Assembly: GCA_009925045.1 (NCBI GenBank)
Contig: RFQK01000002.1
Coordinates: 1-28,168 of the forward strand
Source of the DNA: Methylococcaceae bacterium
GTDB taxonomy: Bacteria > Pseudomonadota > Gammaproteobacteria > Methylococcales > Methylomonadaceae
Length of the DNA: 28,168 bases
Direction of reading: 5' to 3'
This document shows positions 17,093 to 23,714 of this stretch, one piece after another. The notes below the pieces were generated by a model. It ran no database searches. It was not told where the DNA came from and was given only the letters and a program-made list of their open reading frames with translations. The translations under genes and the position numbers were made by a program. How positions within the stretch are numbered: position 1 is the first letter of the stretch; every line of letters starts with the position of its first letter.

Positions 17093-17864
17093 TTAAGGCA
17101 ATTCATCAACAGTGCTGTCTTTCTCGACAGGCATCAAATCTTCACGATCCAAGCCTAAACTCAGAGCAAGTGAACTCGCAATGTAGATGGATATCAAAAA
17201 TCGATTCACGGCGACTGCTACGAACGGTCTCACGGATTCGGTCGTAAACCACAATAGTGTCGTTAATTGAATAACCGATCAACGCCAGAATCGCCGACAA
17301 AACCGTCATGTCAAACTCCCAGCCAAATACTGAGAAAAAGCCCATGGTGATAATGGTGTCATGGAACAAGGCGGCAATTGCACCGATGGAGAGTTTCCAT
17401 TCAAAGCGGGCGCTGACATAAACCATGACAGCGATGAAAGAAAACAACAGCGCAAGACCACCGTCATTGACCAGATCTTCGCCAACTTGTGGGCCTACAA
17501 ATTCAACGCGGCGAATTTCTCCAGATTCAGCTTGGCTGCTGTTGGCGCTCGAAAGTACTTGTTCGCTCAATTGTTTCTGATTGATGTTTTCAATCGGTTT
17601 GAGTCGCAACAAAACATCTTGTGAACTACCAAAATGCTGAATATTGGCGTCGCCCAGGCCTTGTTTTTCCAGTGCTTCACGCATGCTGTCGAGGTTAACA
17701 GACTGGTTGTAATGCATTTCGTACACACTACCTCCAGTAAAGTCGATACCAAAATTAAGGCCTTTGACCATAAACGAGGCGAGTGAAATCACAAACAACG
17801 AGCCCGAAAAGATGAACGCCAGTTTTCGTTTGCTCAGAAAATCAATGTTGCGATTAGAGGACAT
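17093..17864 (-). pseudogene. secF: Protein translocase subunit SecF, internal deletion with frameshift
   Basis: SecF with SecD assists Sec export using the proton gradient. Residues 1-225 are normal SecF: first membrane helix, FGIDFTGGS, the periplasmic P1 domain, VEFVGPQVGEDL, then helices 2-4 with GYSINDTIVVYDRIRE. After SIFDI (base 17190) the frame runs into 15 unrelated residues and a stop at 17142. One frame over, directly at the junction, the sequence resumes as SIYIASSLALSLGLDRED and ends at a normal-looking stop, 17095-17093. Compared with E. coli about 51 codons plus 2 bases (~155 nt) are missing, that is helix 5 and most of helix 6. The ATG at 17864 has AGGA eight bases upstream. 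No secD precedes it; trkH does. Either a decaying extra copy, a recent deletion, or an assembly error in an essential-type gene. Confidence 0.85.
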
Positions 17865-17954
17865 ACTCGTATTCCTAAAAAATAAAATCTGGTTGCGGAG
17901 GCTGAAATTAAGGCTAATTTCCTAATTTAGCGTCCATTAAGGGTGTAAATTGTA

Positions 17955-19412
17955 CTATTTTCTCCAGAAAGCTGGTGTAAAAAGCACGATTAAGGTAAAG
18001 ATTTCCAGCCGTCCTGAGAGCATGGCCAGTGAACAGATCCAGGTTTGAAAGTCATTCAGACTTTCATAATTGGTGGCTGGACCGACCTGTCCAAGTCCGG
18101 GTCCTGCGTTGTTGATGCAGGCGATAATCGCGCTTAGCGAGGAAATAGGATCCATGCCGGAAAACATCAGGGCAAAGGTCAAAACCACTACTGTGATGAA
18201 ATACAGAAAGATAAAAGCTAAGACAGCGAAAATAATTTTATTCGCAATCACGGTGTCGCCGATACGAATTGGATTAATCGCGCGGGGATGCAAAATACCG
18301 AAAATTTCACGTCCAGCCTGTTTCCACAACAATAAGGTTCTGAACATTTTGATGCCGCCGCCGGTTGAGCCGGTACAGGCACTGATACAACTCAAATAAA
18401 GCATCCACCAGGGAACAAAGGCAGGCCATAATCCATAGTCGGTACTGACAAAGCCGCAATCCGTGGCAATCGACACCAGATTGAAGGCTACATGGCGTAA
18501 ACTGGTTTGAAAATCGCCATAAATATCAAAATGAACCAGATAGCCTGCGCAAAGCAAGGTGCTGAGCGTCAACAATAACAGCATGGGAATCGCTTCAGGA
18601 TCATGAAGATAGGGTTTTAAACTGACCTGATGAATCATTTGATAATGCACACCAAAGTTCATGGCCGAAATCAACATGAAAACAATCAGAACCGCTTCAA
18701 TTTCCGGTGAGTTATAAAAGCCTACGCTGGCATCATGGGTTGAAAAACCGCCCAGCCCCAAAGTGGCAAATGAATGGCAGATCGCATCAAACCAGTTCAT
18801 CCCAGCAAATTTAAGACAAACCACACAGGCGGCAGTGATGCCGGCATACACCAGCCACAACAAACGCGCTGTTTCGGCAATGCGTGGAGTTAATTTGCTG
18901 TCTTTAACTGGGCCGGCAATCTCCGCTTTATAAAGCTGCATGCCCCCTACACCCAGCAGAGGCAGAATCGCCACGGCCAGGACAATGATTCCTAAGCCGC
19001 CAATCCAGATTAGTTCGTGACGCCAGAGATTAAGTGAGGGTGCTAAATCGTCTAAACCGGATAGTACGGTTGCCCCGGTAGTCGTGAAGCCCGACATGGT
19101 TTCAAAGAAAGCATCGGTAAATGAAAGACCTGGAATACCCCACATCAGTGGCAAGGTAGCAGCAGAGGCCATTAGTACCCAAAACACTGCAACCAATAAA
19201 TAACCGTCCCGGTTTTTAATTTCACCACGAAACATCATGGTCGAGAGCGTTAGGGCGCCGCCAGCGACGATATTGATAGTCATGCCCTGCACAAAGTGAA
19301 CCAGCATGCCGTCTTCAAAATACAGAGACGTCATAATCGGCAACAGATAAGTCAGGCCAAAGACGACCAAAATTAAGCCTAGAACATAGCTCAGAGTGCA
19401 AAAACGGCGCAT
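17955..19412 (-). CDS. trkH: Trk potassium uptake channel subunit TrkH
   Basis: A 485-residue membrane protein (483 in E. coli) forming the K+ pore of the Trk system. It would work with the cytoplasmic NAD-binding subunit TrkA, which is not in the window. All four selectivity-filter loops keep their glycine: TTTGAT, LGLGGFSTHD, ATDCGF and NNAGPGLG. GVGGMQLYKAEIAGP, ACTGSTGGGIKM and the C-terminal GRLEIFTLIVLFTPAFW are typical. The ATG at 19412 aligns with the family start, although no clear ribosome-binding site precedes it. An extended -10 lies about 40 bases upstream. The gene is followed after 90 bases by the secF remnant. Confidence 0.95.
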   Translation of the reverse strand: MRRFCTLSYVLGLILVVFGLTYLLPIMTSLYFEDGMLVHFVQGMTINIVAGGALTLSTMMFRGEIKNRDGYLLVAVFWVLMASAATLPLMWGIPGLSFTDAFFETMSGFTTTGATVLSGLDDLAPSLNLWRHELIWIGGLGIIVLAVAILPLLGVGGMQLYKAEIAGPVKDSKLTPRIAETARLLWLVYAGITAACVVCLKFAGMNWFDAICHSFATLGLGGFSTHDASVGFYNSPEIEAVLIVFMLISAMNFGVHYQMIHQVSLKPYLHDPEAIPMLLLLTLSTLLCAGYLVHFDIYGDFQTSLRHVAFNLVSIATDCGFVSTDYGLWPAFVPWWMLYLSCISACTGSTGGGIKMFRTLLLWKQAGREIFGILHPRAINPIRIGDTVIANKIIFAVLAFIFLYFITVVVLTFALMFSGMDPISSLSAIIACINNAGPGLGQVGPATNYESLNDFQTWICSLAMLSGRLEIFTLIVLFTPAFWRK

Positions 19413-19451
19413 AGAAGGAAACTAGGGGAATGGAGTTGGAATCAAAGCAGT

Positions 19452-19460
19452 ATTGTAGCA
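19452..19460 (-). promoter_or_regulatory. Candidate extended -10 promoter of trkH
   Basis: On the minus strand TGC-TACAAT (19460-19452) is an extended -10 with 5 of 6 matches to TATAAT. It lies 40 bases before the trkH ATG. No good -35 is seen, which extended -10 promoters tolerate. The rest of 19413-19536 shows no convincing terminator. Confidence 0.35.
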
Positions 19461-19536
19461 AAAGCCGTTCAACTCGGTTGTAAGCATACTGTCACACTCT
19501 CTTGTTAAAGTTACCCACTGTCTGTTGAAGCTGTTT

Positions 19537-20556
19537 TTAGTCGTCATCTTCTTCAGGAATCTGAGCTTTTAATGATTGTGATAACAGGGTCTGAGCACCG
19601 GTAATGACAATTTCCTGTCCGGCCTGTAATTCAGAGGTGTTGAAGCAGCAGGCTTGATTTGGGGTGAGGTGATGGAGGACCTGTCGGCTAAATTCATTAG
19701 GCTTTGTTTTAATAAAAACCATTGCCTCGCCATTGTGTCTGACCACTGCAGAACGAGGTAGATCCACTGCGTCACTATTTGGGCTGGATTCACTCAGCCA
19801 AGCTGTGAGATGGCTGCCGTAGGCGATTGGGCGAAGCTTGGATTTAAAAAAATAACGCCGGCCTTGTGTCACATTGTCGACCAGAGGAATCACGGAAATC
19901 AGATGGGCGGGAATTGCGTTTTCGCGCTTGCCATGTTCATCTACGAAGATTTGCTGTTGATTGCTAATCAGTTCATGACCTGCCGGGAGAGTGATTTGCA
20001 GTAATTGTGCTTTCTGTGCAAGGAATTCCTGAATGTGTCGGCCTTTTGCATCTGTTAGCCATTGGCATAAATCGGCGCCCCATTCCAGCTGACAGTTATT
20101 CAAAAGTAGTTCTTTTTGATAATGGCTGATGGCTAATTGTGCTTGTTCGGTCTGGGCTTGGGCTTGTTGTTCCTGCAAACGGCGACTCGAGACAATGTCT
20201 TGATTGTGTAATGACTGGGTGCGTGACAAATTAAGCTGAGCTTCAGCATTCTTGGCATAAGCGGTTTGTTGTTGCGCGAGACTGTGTAGGAATTGTTCGC
20301 GTGCCACCAACAGACGCTCCAGATTAACCACGCTGCCAAAAGCAATGGATTCTGGGCCTAGTTTGCTTTGGCTTAGAGCGATTGTTTGCAGGCCGGCGCG
20401 GAGTTGTTGTTCTGGATCAAGCGTCACTACATCGTGGTTGCCAGATGTTTGAGTGGCCTGTTTTTGGGGCTTAGGTGTGTCATCGTCATCAGCAAAACTG
20501 CTGGTCGATACCAATAAGCCAAGCATTAAGAACAAGGTGGCAGGGAGCTTGAGCAT
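19537..20556 (-). CDS. Orphan periplasmic adaptor protein (HlyD/RND membrane-fusion type)
   Basis: A 339-residue exported protein. The signal peptide ends after Ala22 (STSSFA), followed by an acidic DDDD stretch. Residues about 80-155 are a glutamine- and alanine-rich coiled-coil hairpin. The second half has adaptor-like beta strands: the AVDLPRSAVVRHNGEAMVFIK segment and LQAGQEIVITGAQTLLSQ, typical of RND efflux adaptors. The chain ends in an acidic EEDDD. It is short, and I cannot find the full lipoyl (biotinyl-like) half that normally precedes the coiled coil. No pump or outer-membrane channel gene is adjacent, so its partner and cargo are unknown. It would sit in the periplasm, probably bridging pump and channel. 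The ATG at 20556 has no clear ribosome-binding site. Metal-efflux adaptors of the CusB group are one possible relation. Confidence 0.72.
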   Translation of the reverse strand: MLKLPATLFLMLGLLVSTSSFADDDDTPKPQKQATQTSGNHDVVTLDPEQQLRAGLQTIALSQSKLGPESIAFGSVVNLERLLVAREQFLHSLAQQQTAYAKNAEAQLNLSRTQSLHNQDIVSSRRLQEQQAQAQTEQAQLAISHYQKELLLNNCQLEWGADLCQWLTDAKGRHIQEFLAQKAQLLQITLPAGHELISNQQQIFVDEHGKRENAIPAHLISVIPLVDNVTQGRRYFFKSKLRPIAYGSHLTAWLSESSPNSDAVDLPRSAVVRHNGEAMVFIKTKPNEFSRQVLHHLTPNQACCFNTSELQAGQEIVITGAQTLLSQSLKAQIPEEDDD

Positions 20557-20584
20557 GCGTGAACGAGGAATTTAAATTGTAACG

Positions 20585-20613
20585 ATTATAGTGAGCTCGT
20601 AGGGTTTTGTAAT
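20585..20613 (-). promoter_or_regulatory. Probable promoter of the adaptor gene
   Basis: On the minus strand ATTACA (20613-20608; 4 of 6) and a perfect TATAAT (20590-20585) are separated by 17 bases. The start point would be near 20578, 22 bases before the ATG. It is back to back with the gcvH promoter, so the two -35 elements nearly touch. Confidence 0.55.
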
Positions 20614-20619
20614 TTTTTG

Positions 20620-20647
20620 TTGTCTAAAAAAAATTGCGGGTTATGCT
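20620..20647 (+). promoter_or_regulatory. Candidate promoter of the gcvH operon
   Basis: TTGTCT (20620-20625) and TATGCT (20642-20647) are 16 bases apart, each with 4 of 6 consensus matches. Transcription would begin near 20654, about 33 bases before gcvH. The spacer holds a run of eight A's. Confidence 0.4.
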
Positions 20648-20686
20648 TTTCTTTGAGTTTGATTTAGCAGAGCGCAAGGAACAATC

Positions 20687-21070
20687 ATGAAACCAATGCC
20701 GGAAAACTTAAAATATGCTGTCAGCCATGAGTGGTCAAAGCTGGAAGAAAACAATCGCGTCAGGATAGGAATTACTGATTTTGCTCAATCTGAGCTGGGT
20801 GATATTGTTTTTATCGATTTGCCTGAGGTCGGGCGAAAAGTTGAACTCGGCGAACAGATTGCCGTGGTTGAATCGGTTAAAACGGCCTCGGATCTTTACA
20901 GTCCTGTTAACGGTGAAATAGTTGCTGTCAACGAGGCTTTAGAGGATGAGCCAGAGCGGGTGAATGATGATGCGTTCAACACCTGGTTATTTGTAATTGA
21001 AGCAAAGGATCCGGCTGAGCTTGATGCTCTAATGGATGCCGATGCATATTTAAATATGATAGATGCCTAA
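20687..21070 (+). CDS. gcvH: Glycine cleavage system H protein
   Basis: A 127-residue lipoyl carrier protein. It shuttles the aminomethyl group between the P and T proteins during glycine cleavage to CO2, ammonia and methylene-tetrahydrofolate. The lipoylation site is Lys65 in VVESVKTASDL. YAVSHEWSKLE and GITDFAQSELGDIVFIDLP are classic H-protein sequence. AAGGA stands seven bases before the ATG. No gcvT, gcvP or lipoate gene is nearby, so its partners are encoded elsewhere. It heads a run of same-strand genes with gaps of 12 bases or less up to the small secreted protein. Confidence 0.96.
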   Translation: MKPMPENLKYAVSHEWSKLEENNRVRIGITDFAQSELGDIVFIDLPEVGRKVELGEQIAVVESVKTASDLYSPVNGEIVAVNEALEDEPERVNDDAFNTWLFVIEAKDPAELDALMDADAYLNMIDA

Positions 21071-21082
21071 TGGAAACAGGAA

Positions 21083-21445
21083 ATGGCCAACCAAAACGCA
21101 AAAGGATTAAAACGTTTAATTAATGCCTGCTTTTTTTCGGTTGCGGGATTCAAAGCAACCTGGCAGCATGAAGAAGCGTTTCGTCAGGAAGTTATTCTCT
21201 TGATAGTGAGTACCCCGTTGGCCCTGGTTCTTGGGGCGAATGCGATAGAAAAAGTTTTGCTGATGGGTAGTGTCATTCTGGTGCTTGTGGTGGAGTTACT
21301 GAATTCAGCGGTCGAAGCAGTGGTGGATCGGGTGGGTTTAGAGCATCATGAACTCTCCGGGCGTGCCAAGGATATAGGTTCTGCTGCAGTCATGTTATCC
21401 TTGATATGGGCGGGGATTACCTGGGCCCTGATACTGATCAAATAA
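21083..21445 (+). CDS. dgkA: Diacylglycerol kinase, prokaryotic membrane type
   Basis: A 120-residue inner-membrane protein (E. coli DgkA is 122). It phosphorylates diacylglycerol released by periplasmic glucan or lipopolysaccharide modification, returning it as phosphatidic acid. It has the N-terminal amphipathic segment (GLKRLINACFFSVAGFKATW), three membrane helices, and the catalytic motif ELLNSAVEAVVDR with Glu71 and Glu78, followed by SGRAKDIGSAAV. An AGG lies only three bases from the ATG, a short spacing. It starts 12 bases after gcvH, so co-transcription is likely. Confidence 0.95.
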   Translation: MANQNAKGLKRLINACFFSVAGFKATWQHEEAFRQEVILLIVSTPLALVLGANAIEKVLLMGSVILVLVVELLNSAVEAVVDRVGLEHHELSGRAKDIGSAAVMLSLIWAGITWALILIK

Positions 21446-21454
21446 GGAAACGCA

Positions 21455-22387
21455 ATGACTGCTTTAATCTGTGGCTCTATGGCCTATGACACCATAATGG
21501 TGTTTCATGATTCATTCAAAAATCATATCCTGCCAGACAAACTGCACATCTTGAATGTCTCTTTTCTGGTGCCGACCATGCGTCGTGAATACGGTGGTTG
21601 TGCAGGCAATATCGCCTACAACCTTCATTTGCTTCAGGAAGATGCAGCCATCATGGCCACGGTAGGTCATGATTTTGAGCCTTATGCACAATGGTTAAGC
21701 CGTAATGGCATTTCCACTCGCTTCATTAAAGTGCTGGATGATCACTACACCGGTCAAGCTTACATTACGACGGATATTGACGATAATCAGATCACGGCTT
21801 TTCATCCCGGTGCGATGAGTTTCTCGCATCTCAATGCGGTGCCTGTCGATGAAAAAATCAGTATTGGTATTGTTTCACCCGACGGCAAGCAAGGTATGCA
21901 AGAGCATGCTGAACAATTCGCAGAGGCAGGGATTCCGTTTATTTTCGATCCGGGCCAAGGTATGCCTATGTTCGATGGTGAAGAGTTGTTACGTTTCTTG
22001 GATTTGGCTACGTATGCCACATTTAACGACTATGAAGCTGAACTGGTTCAGCAGCGCACCGGTTTGAGTCTGGAGCAATTAGCAGCTAAGGTTGATGCCT
22101 TAATCATTACCTTGGGTGGACAGGGTTCTAAAATTTATACCCATGGACAGTGTATCGAAATTCCAGTCGCGCCGGTTTCACAGTTAGCCGATCCGACGGG
22201 GTGTGGAGATGCCTACCGTGCTGGTTTGTTATACGGTCTTATTAACGAATATGATTGGGACGTCACAGGTCGGATAGCTTCCCTAATGGGTGCGATCAAG
22301 ATTGAGCATAATGGCACACAAAATCATGTGTTCAGTCTGGCCGATTTCAAATTGCGTTATCAAGCCAGTTTCGGATCCTCATTTTGA
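21455..22387 (+). CDS. PfkB-family sugar or nucleoside kinase (adenosine kinase-like)
   Basis: A 310-residue ribokinase-fold kinase. The first PfkB signature is YGGCAGNIAYNLHLL (residues 46-60), and the second is DPTGCGDAYRAGLLYG with catalytic base Asp252. DLDD-like TTDIDDNQITAFHPGAM near residue 105 fits a subgroup often annotated as adenosine kinase in proteobacteria, but the substrate cannot be read from sequence alone. AAGGA precedes the ATG by six bases. It starts 9 bases after dgkA, and its stop overlaps the TTG start of mazG, so the two are probably translated together. A nucleoside substrate would suit the coupling to a nucleotide pyrophosphatase, which is inference. Confidence 0.88.
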   Translation: MTALICGSMAYDTIMVFHDSFKNHILPDKLHILNVSFLVPTMRREYGGCAGNIAYNLHLLQEDAAIMATVGHDFEPYAQWLSRNGISTRFIKVLDDHYTGQAYITTDIDDNQITAFHPGAMSFSHLNAVPVDEKISIGIVSPDGKQGMQEHAEQFAEAGIPFIFDPGQGMPMFDGEELLRFLDLATYATFNDYEAELVQQRTGLSLEQLAAKVDALIITLGGQGSKIYTHGQCIEIPVAPVSQLADPTGCGDAYRAGLLYGLINEYDWDVTGRIASLMGAIKIEHNGTQNHVFSLADFKLRYQASFGSSF

Positions 22388-23187
22388 AGCTAGAAAACAC
22401 CCAGCATTTGCTGGAACTGATGACTCAACTCCGACATCCTGAGAGCGGTTGCCCTTGGGATGTTAAGCAAGATTTTCAAAGTCTTAAGCCTTATCTTATC
22501 GAAGAAGCCTACGAGGTGATTGATGCCATAGAGCGCAATGACCACGATGACTTGCGCTCTGAGTTGGGGGATTTACTGCTTCAGGTCGTGTTTCATGCTC
22601 AGATCGCCAAAGAGCAGAATCTCTTCGATTTTGAACAAGTAGCAGCGGCTATTGCGAATAAGTTGATCGTCCGGCATCCGCACGTCTTTGCCGATGTCGA
22701 GTTTGCCAACGATGCAGAACGTCAGCAGGCATGGGAAGATGCCAAGGCACTGGAGCGTCAGCAAAAAAATCCTCAACAAAAGCCCTCAAGTGTTCTCGAC
22801 GGTGTTACTCAGGCTTTACCTGCTTTGTTACATTGCGAAAAACTTCAGGATAGGGCCGCTCAACATGGTTTTGACTGGCCTGAAATTGATCCGGTATTTG
22901 CCAAAGTCAACGAAGAGCTAGCTGAGGTGCATGAGGCCTGGTTATCGGGGGACCAAAAACACGTGCAAGAAGAAGTGGGTGATCTTTTATTTGTTGTCGT
23001 TAATTTGGCGCGCCATCTAAAAGTCAATCCAGAAATCGCCTTGCGCGAAGCGAATCAGAAGTTTAGTCGACGCTTTAACTATATCGAACAACAGGTTGCG
23101 GTTTCTGGTCGCGAATTAGTCGATTGCGAACTTGAGGAGCTAGATGCTTTCTGGCATGAAGCTAAACAGCGCTTATCTAAAATCTAA
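22384..23187 (+). CDS. mazG: Nucleoside triphosphate pyrophosphohydrolase MazG
   Basis: A 267-residue protein with two tandem MazG domains, as in E. coli MazG (263). It hydrolyses (d)NTPs to NMP and pyrophosphate, clearing abnormal nucleotides and tuning nucleotide pools. The first domain has GCPWD, EEAYE (Glu40, 41, 44) and ELGDLLLQVVF (Glu60, Asp63); RHPHVF follows. The second domain has NEELAEVHEAW and EEVGDLLFVVVNLARHL. The start is a TTG at 22384 overlapping the pfkB-type stop by four bases (TTGA), with GGA about nine bases upstream. The next methionine (residue 13) falls inside conserved sequence, so TTG is the credible start. Confidence 0.93.
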   Translation: MKLENTQHLLELMTQLRHPESGCPWDVKQDFQSLKPYLIEEAYEVIDAIERNDHDDLRSELGDLLLQVVFHAQIAKEQNLFDFEQVAAAIANKLIVRHPHVFADVEFANDAERQQAWEDAKALERQQKNPQQKPSSVLDGVTQALPALLHCEKLQDRAAQHGFDWPEIDPVFAKVNEELAEVHEAWLSGDQKHVQEEVGDLLFVVVNLARHLKVNPEIALREANQKFSRRFNYIEQQVAVSGRELVDCELEELDAFWHEAKQRLSKI

Positions 23188-23191
23188 GGCC

Positions 23192-23515
23192 ATGCGCGTT
23201 TTCTGCTGGTTATGGCTAAGCCTTTGCGCACAAACTACTTGGGCAGCTGAATTACTGGGGCATATGTCTGAAGAGGATGCGCCCTTGCAGCAGACCTTAT
23301 CACCTAATGCTTCACCTTTAATCTATCGTGTGCTTTGCACAACTGAGCAAAGCGACGAGCCCGATTGTCAGCGTCCGCCGCTAGAAGACAGCTTCGAGGC
23401 TTTGCCAACTCAATTGCATCAAGCATCTAAAACGCTGCCGCAGTCCTCCATTCAGCCGCCTCAAATTGAGCCTTCACTGCAAGACTCGCCTCTCAAATCC
23501 AAATCAGAACAATAA
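23192..23515 (+). CDS. Small secreted protein of unknown function
   Basis: A 107-residue protein I do not recognise. The start at the ATG 23192 gives a good signal peptide (RVFCWLWLSLCAQTTWA, cut before AELLG), and AAGG sits four bases upstream. The frame is open back to 23144, but that would overlap mazG and bury the signal. The mature part is about 88 residues, rich in Pro, Gln, Ser and Leu, with low-complexity character towards the end. It has one close cysteine pair (VLCTTEQSDEPDC), possibly a disulfide. It begins 4 bases after the mazG stop and closes the gcvH operon. Probably periplasmic. No conserved motif supports a function. Confidence 0.6.
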   Translation: MRVFCWLWLSLCAQTTWAAELLGHMSEEDAPLQQTLSPNASPLIYRVLCTTEQSDEPDCQRPPLEDSFEALPTQLHQASKTLPQSSIQPPQIEPSLQDSPLKSKSEQ

Positions 23516-23593
23516 TTAGCTTTTTGCTGGCAGCTCAGGGCGATTAGAGCGAATTGGATTGGTATCGTAAAAAAACATAACTTTATTTTTTTA

Positions 23594-23622
23594 TTGCCAA
23601 TGTTAGGAAATTCTAATATTCT
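23594..23622 (+). promoter_or_regulatory. Probable promoter of sqr with a palindrome in the spacer
   Basis: TTGCCA (23594-23599; 5 of 6) and TATTCT (23617-23622; 4 of 6) are separated by the ideal 17 bases. The spacer contains TTAGGAAATTCTAA (23603-23616), whose outer four bases are inverted repeats, a plausible operator. Transcription would start near 23629 and give an 85-base leader. Confidence 0.5.
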
Positions 23623-23631
23623 TTGTCTGTC

Positions 23632-23693
23632 CCTTTGATAGCGATGAAGATTAACAAGAGCGTTCGTTAAGCGCCTGTCATCAAAGGTTTTTT
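23632..23693 (+). terminator. Terminator-like hairpin in the sqr leader
   Basis: CCTTTGAT (23632-23639) pairs perfectly with ATCAAAGG (23680-23687), and six T's follow at 23688-23693. The 40-base interior can form a competing short stem, for example TTAAC (23651-23655) with GTTAA (23666-23670). It lies between the candidate sqr promoter and the sqr ATG, so it may be an attenuator. Otherwise it may simply end the gcvH operon, whose last gene stops at 23515. Confidence 0.45.
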
Positions 23694-23714
23694 AAGCGTC
23701 TGCAGGAGAGTGTT

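Noticed and set aside
17900..17935. AT-rich near-repeats (AAATTAGG, AAATTAGCC) upstream of secF
   Set aside because: Short and imperfect, in AT-rich sequence, with no promoter around them; likely chance.
23144..23191. Longer start for the small secreted protein
   Set aside because: It would overlap mazG by 44 bases and hide the signal peptide; the ATG at 23192 has its own AAGG.
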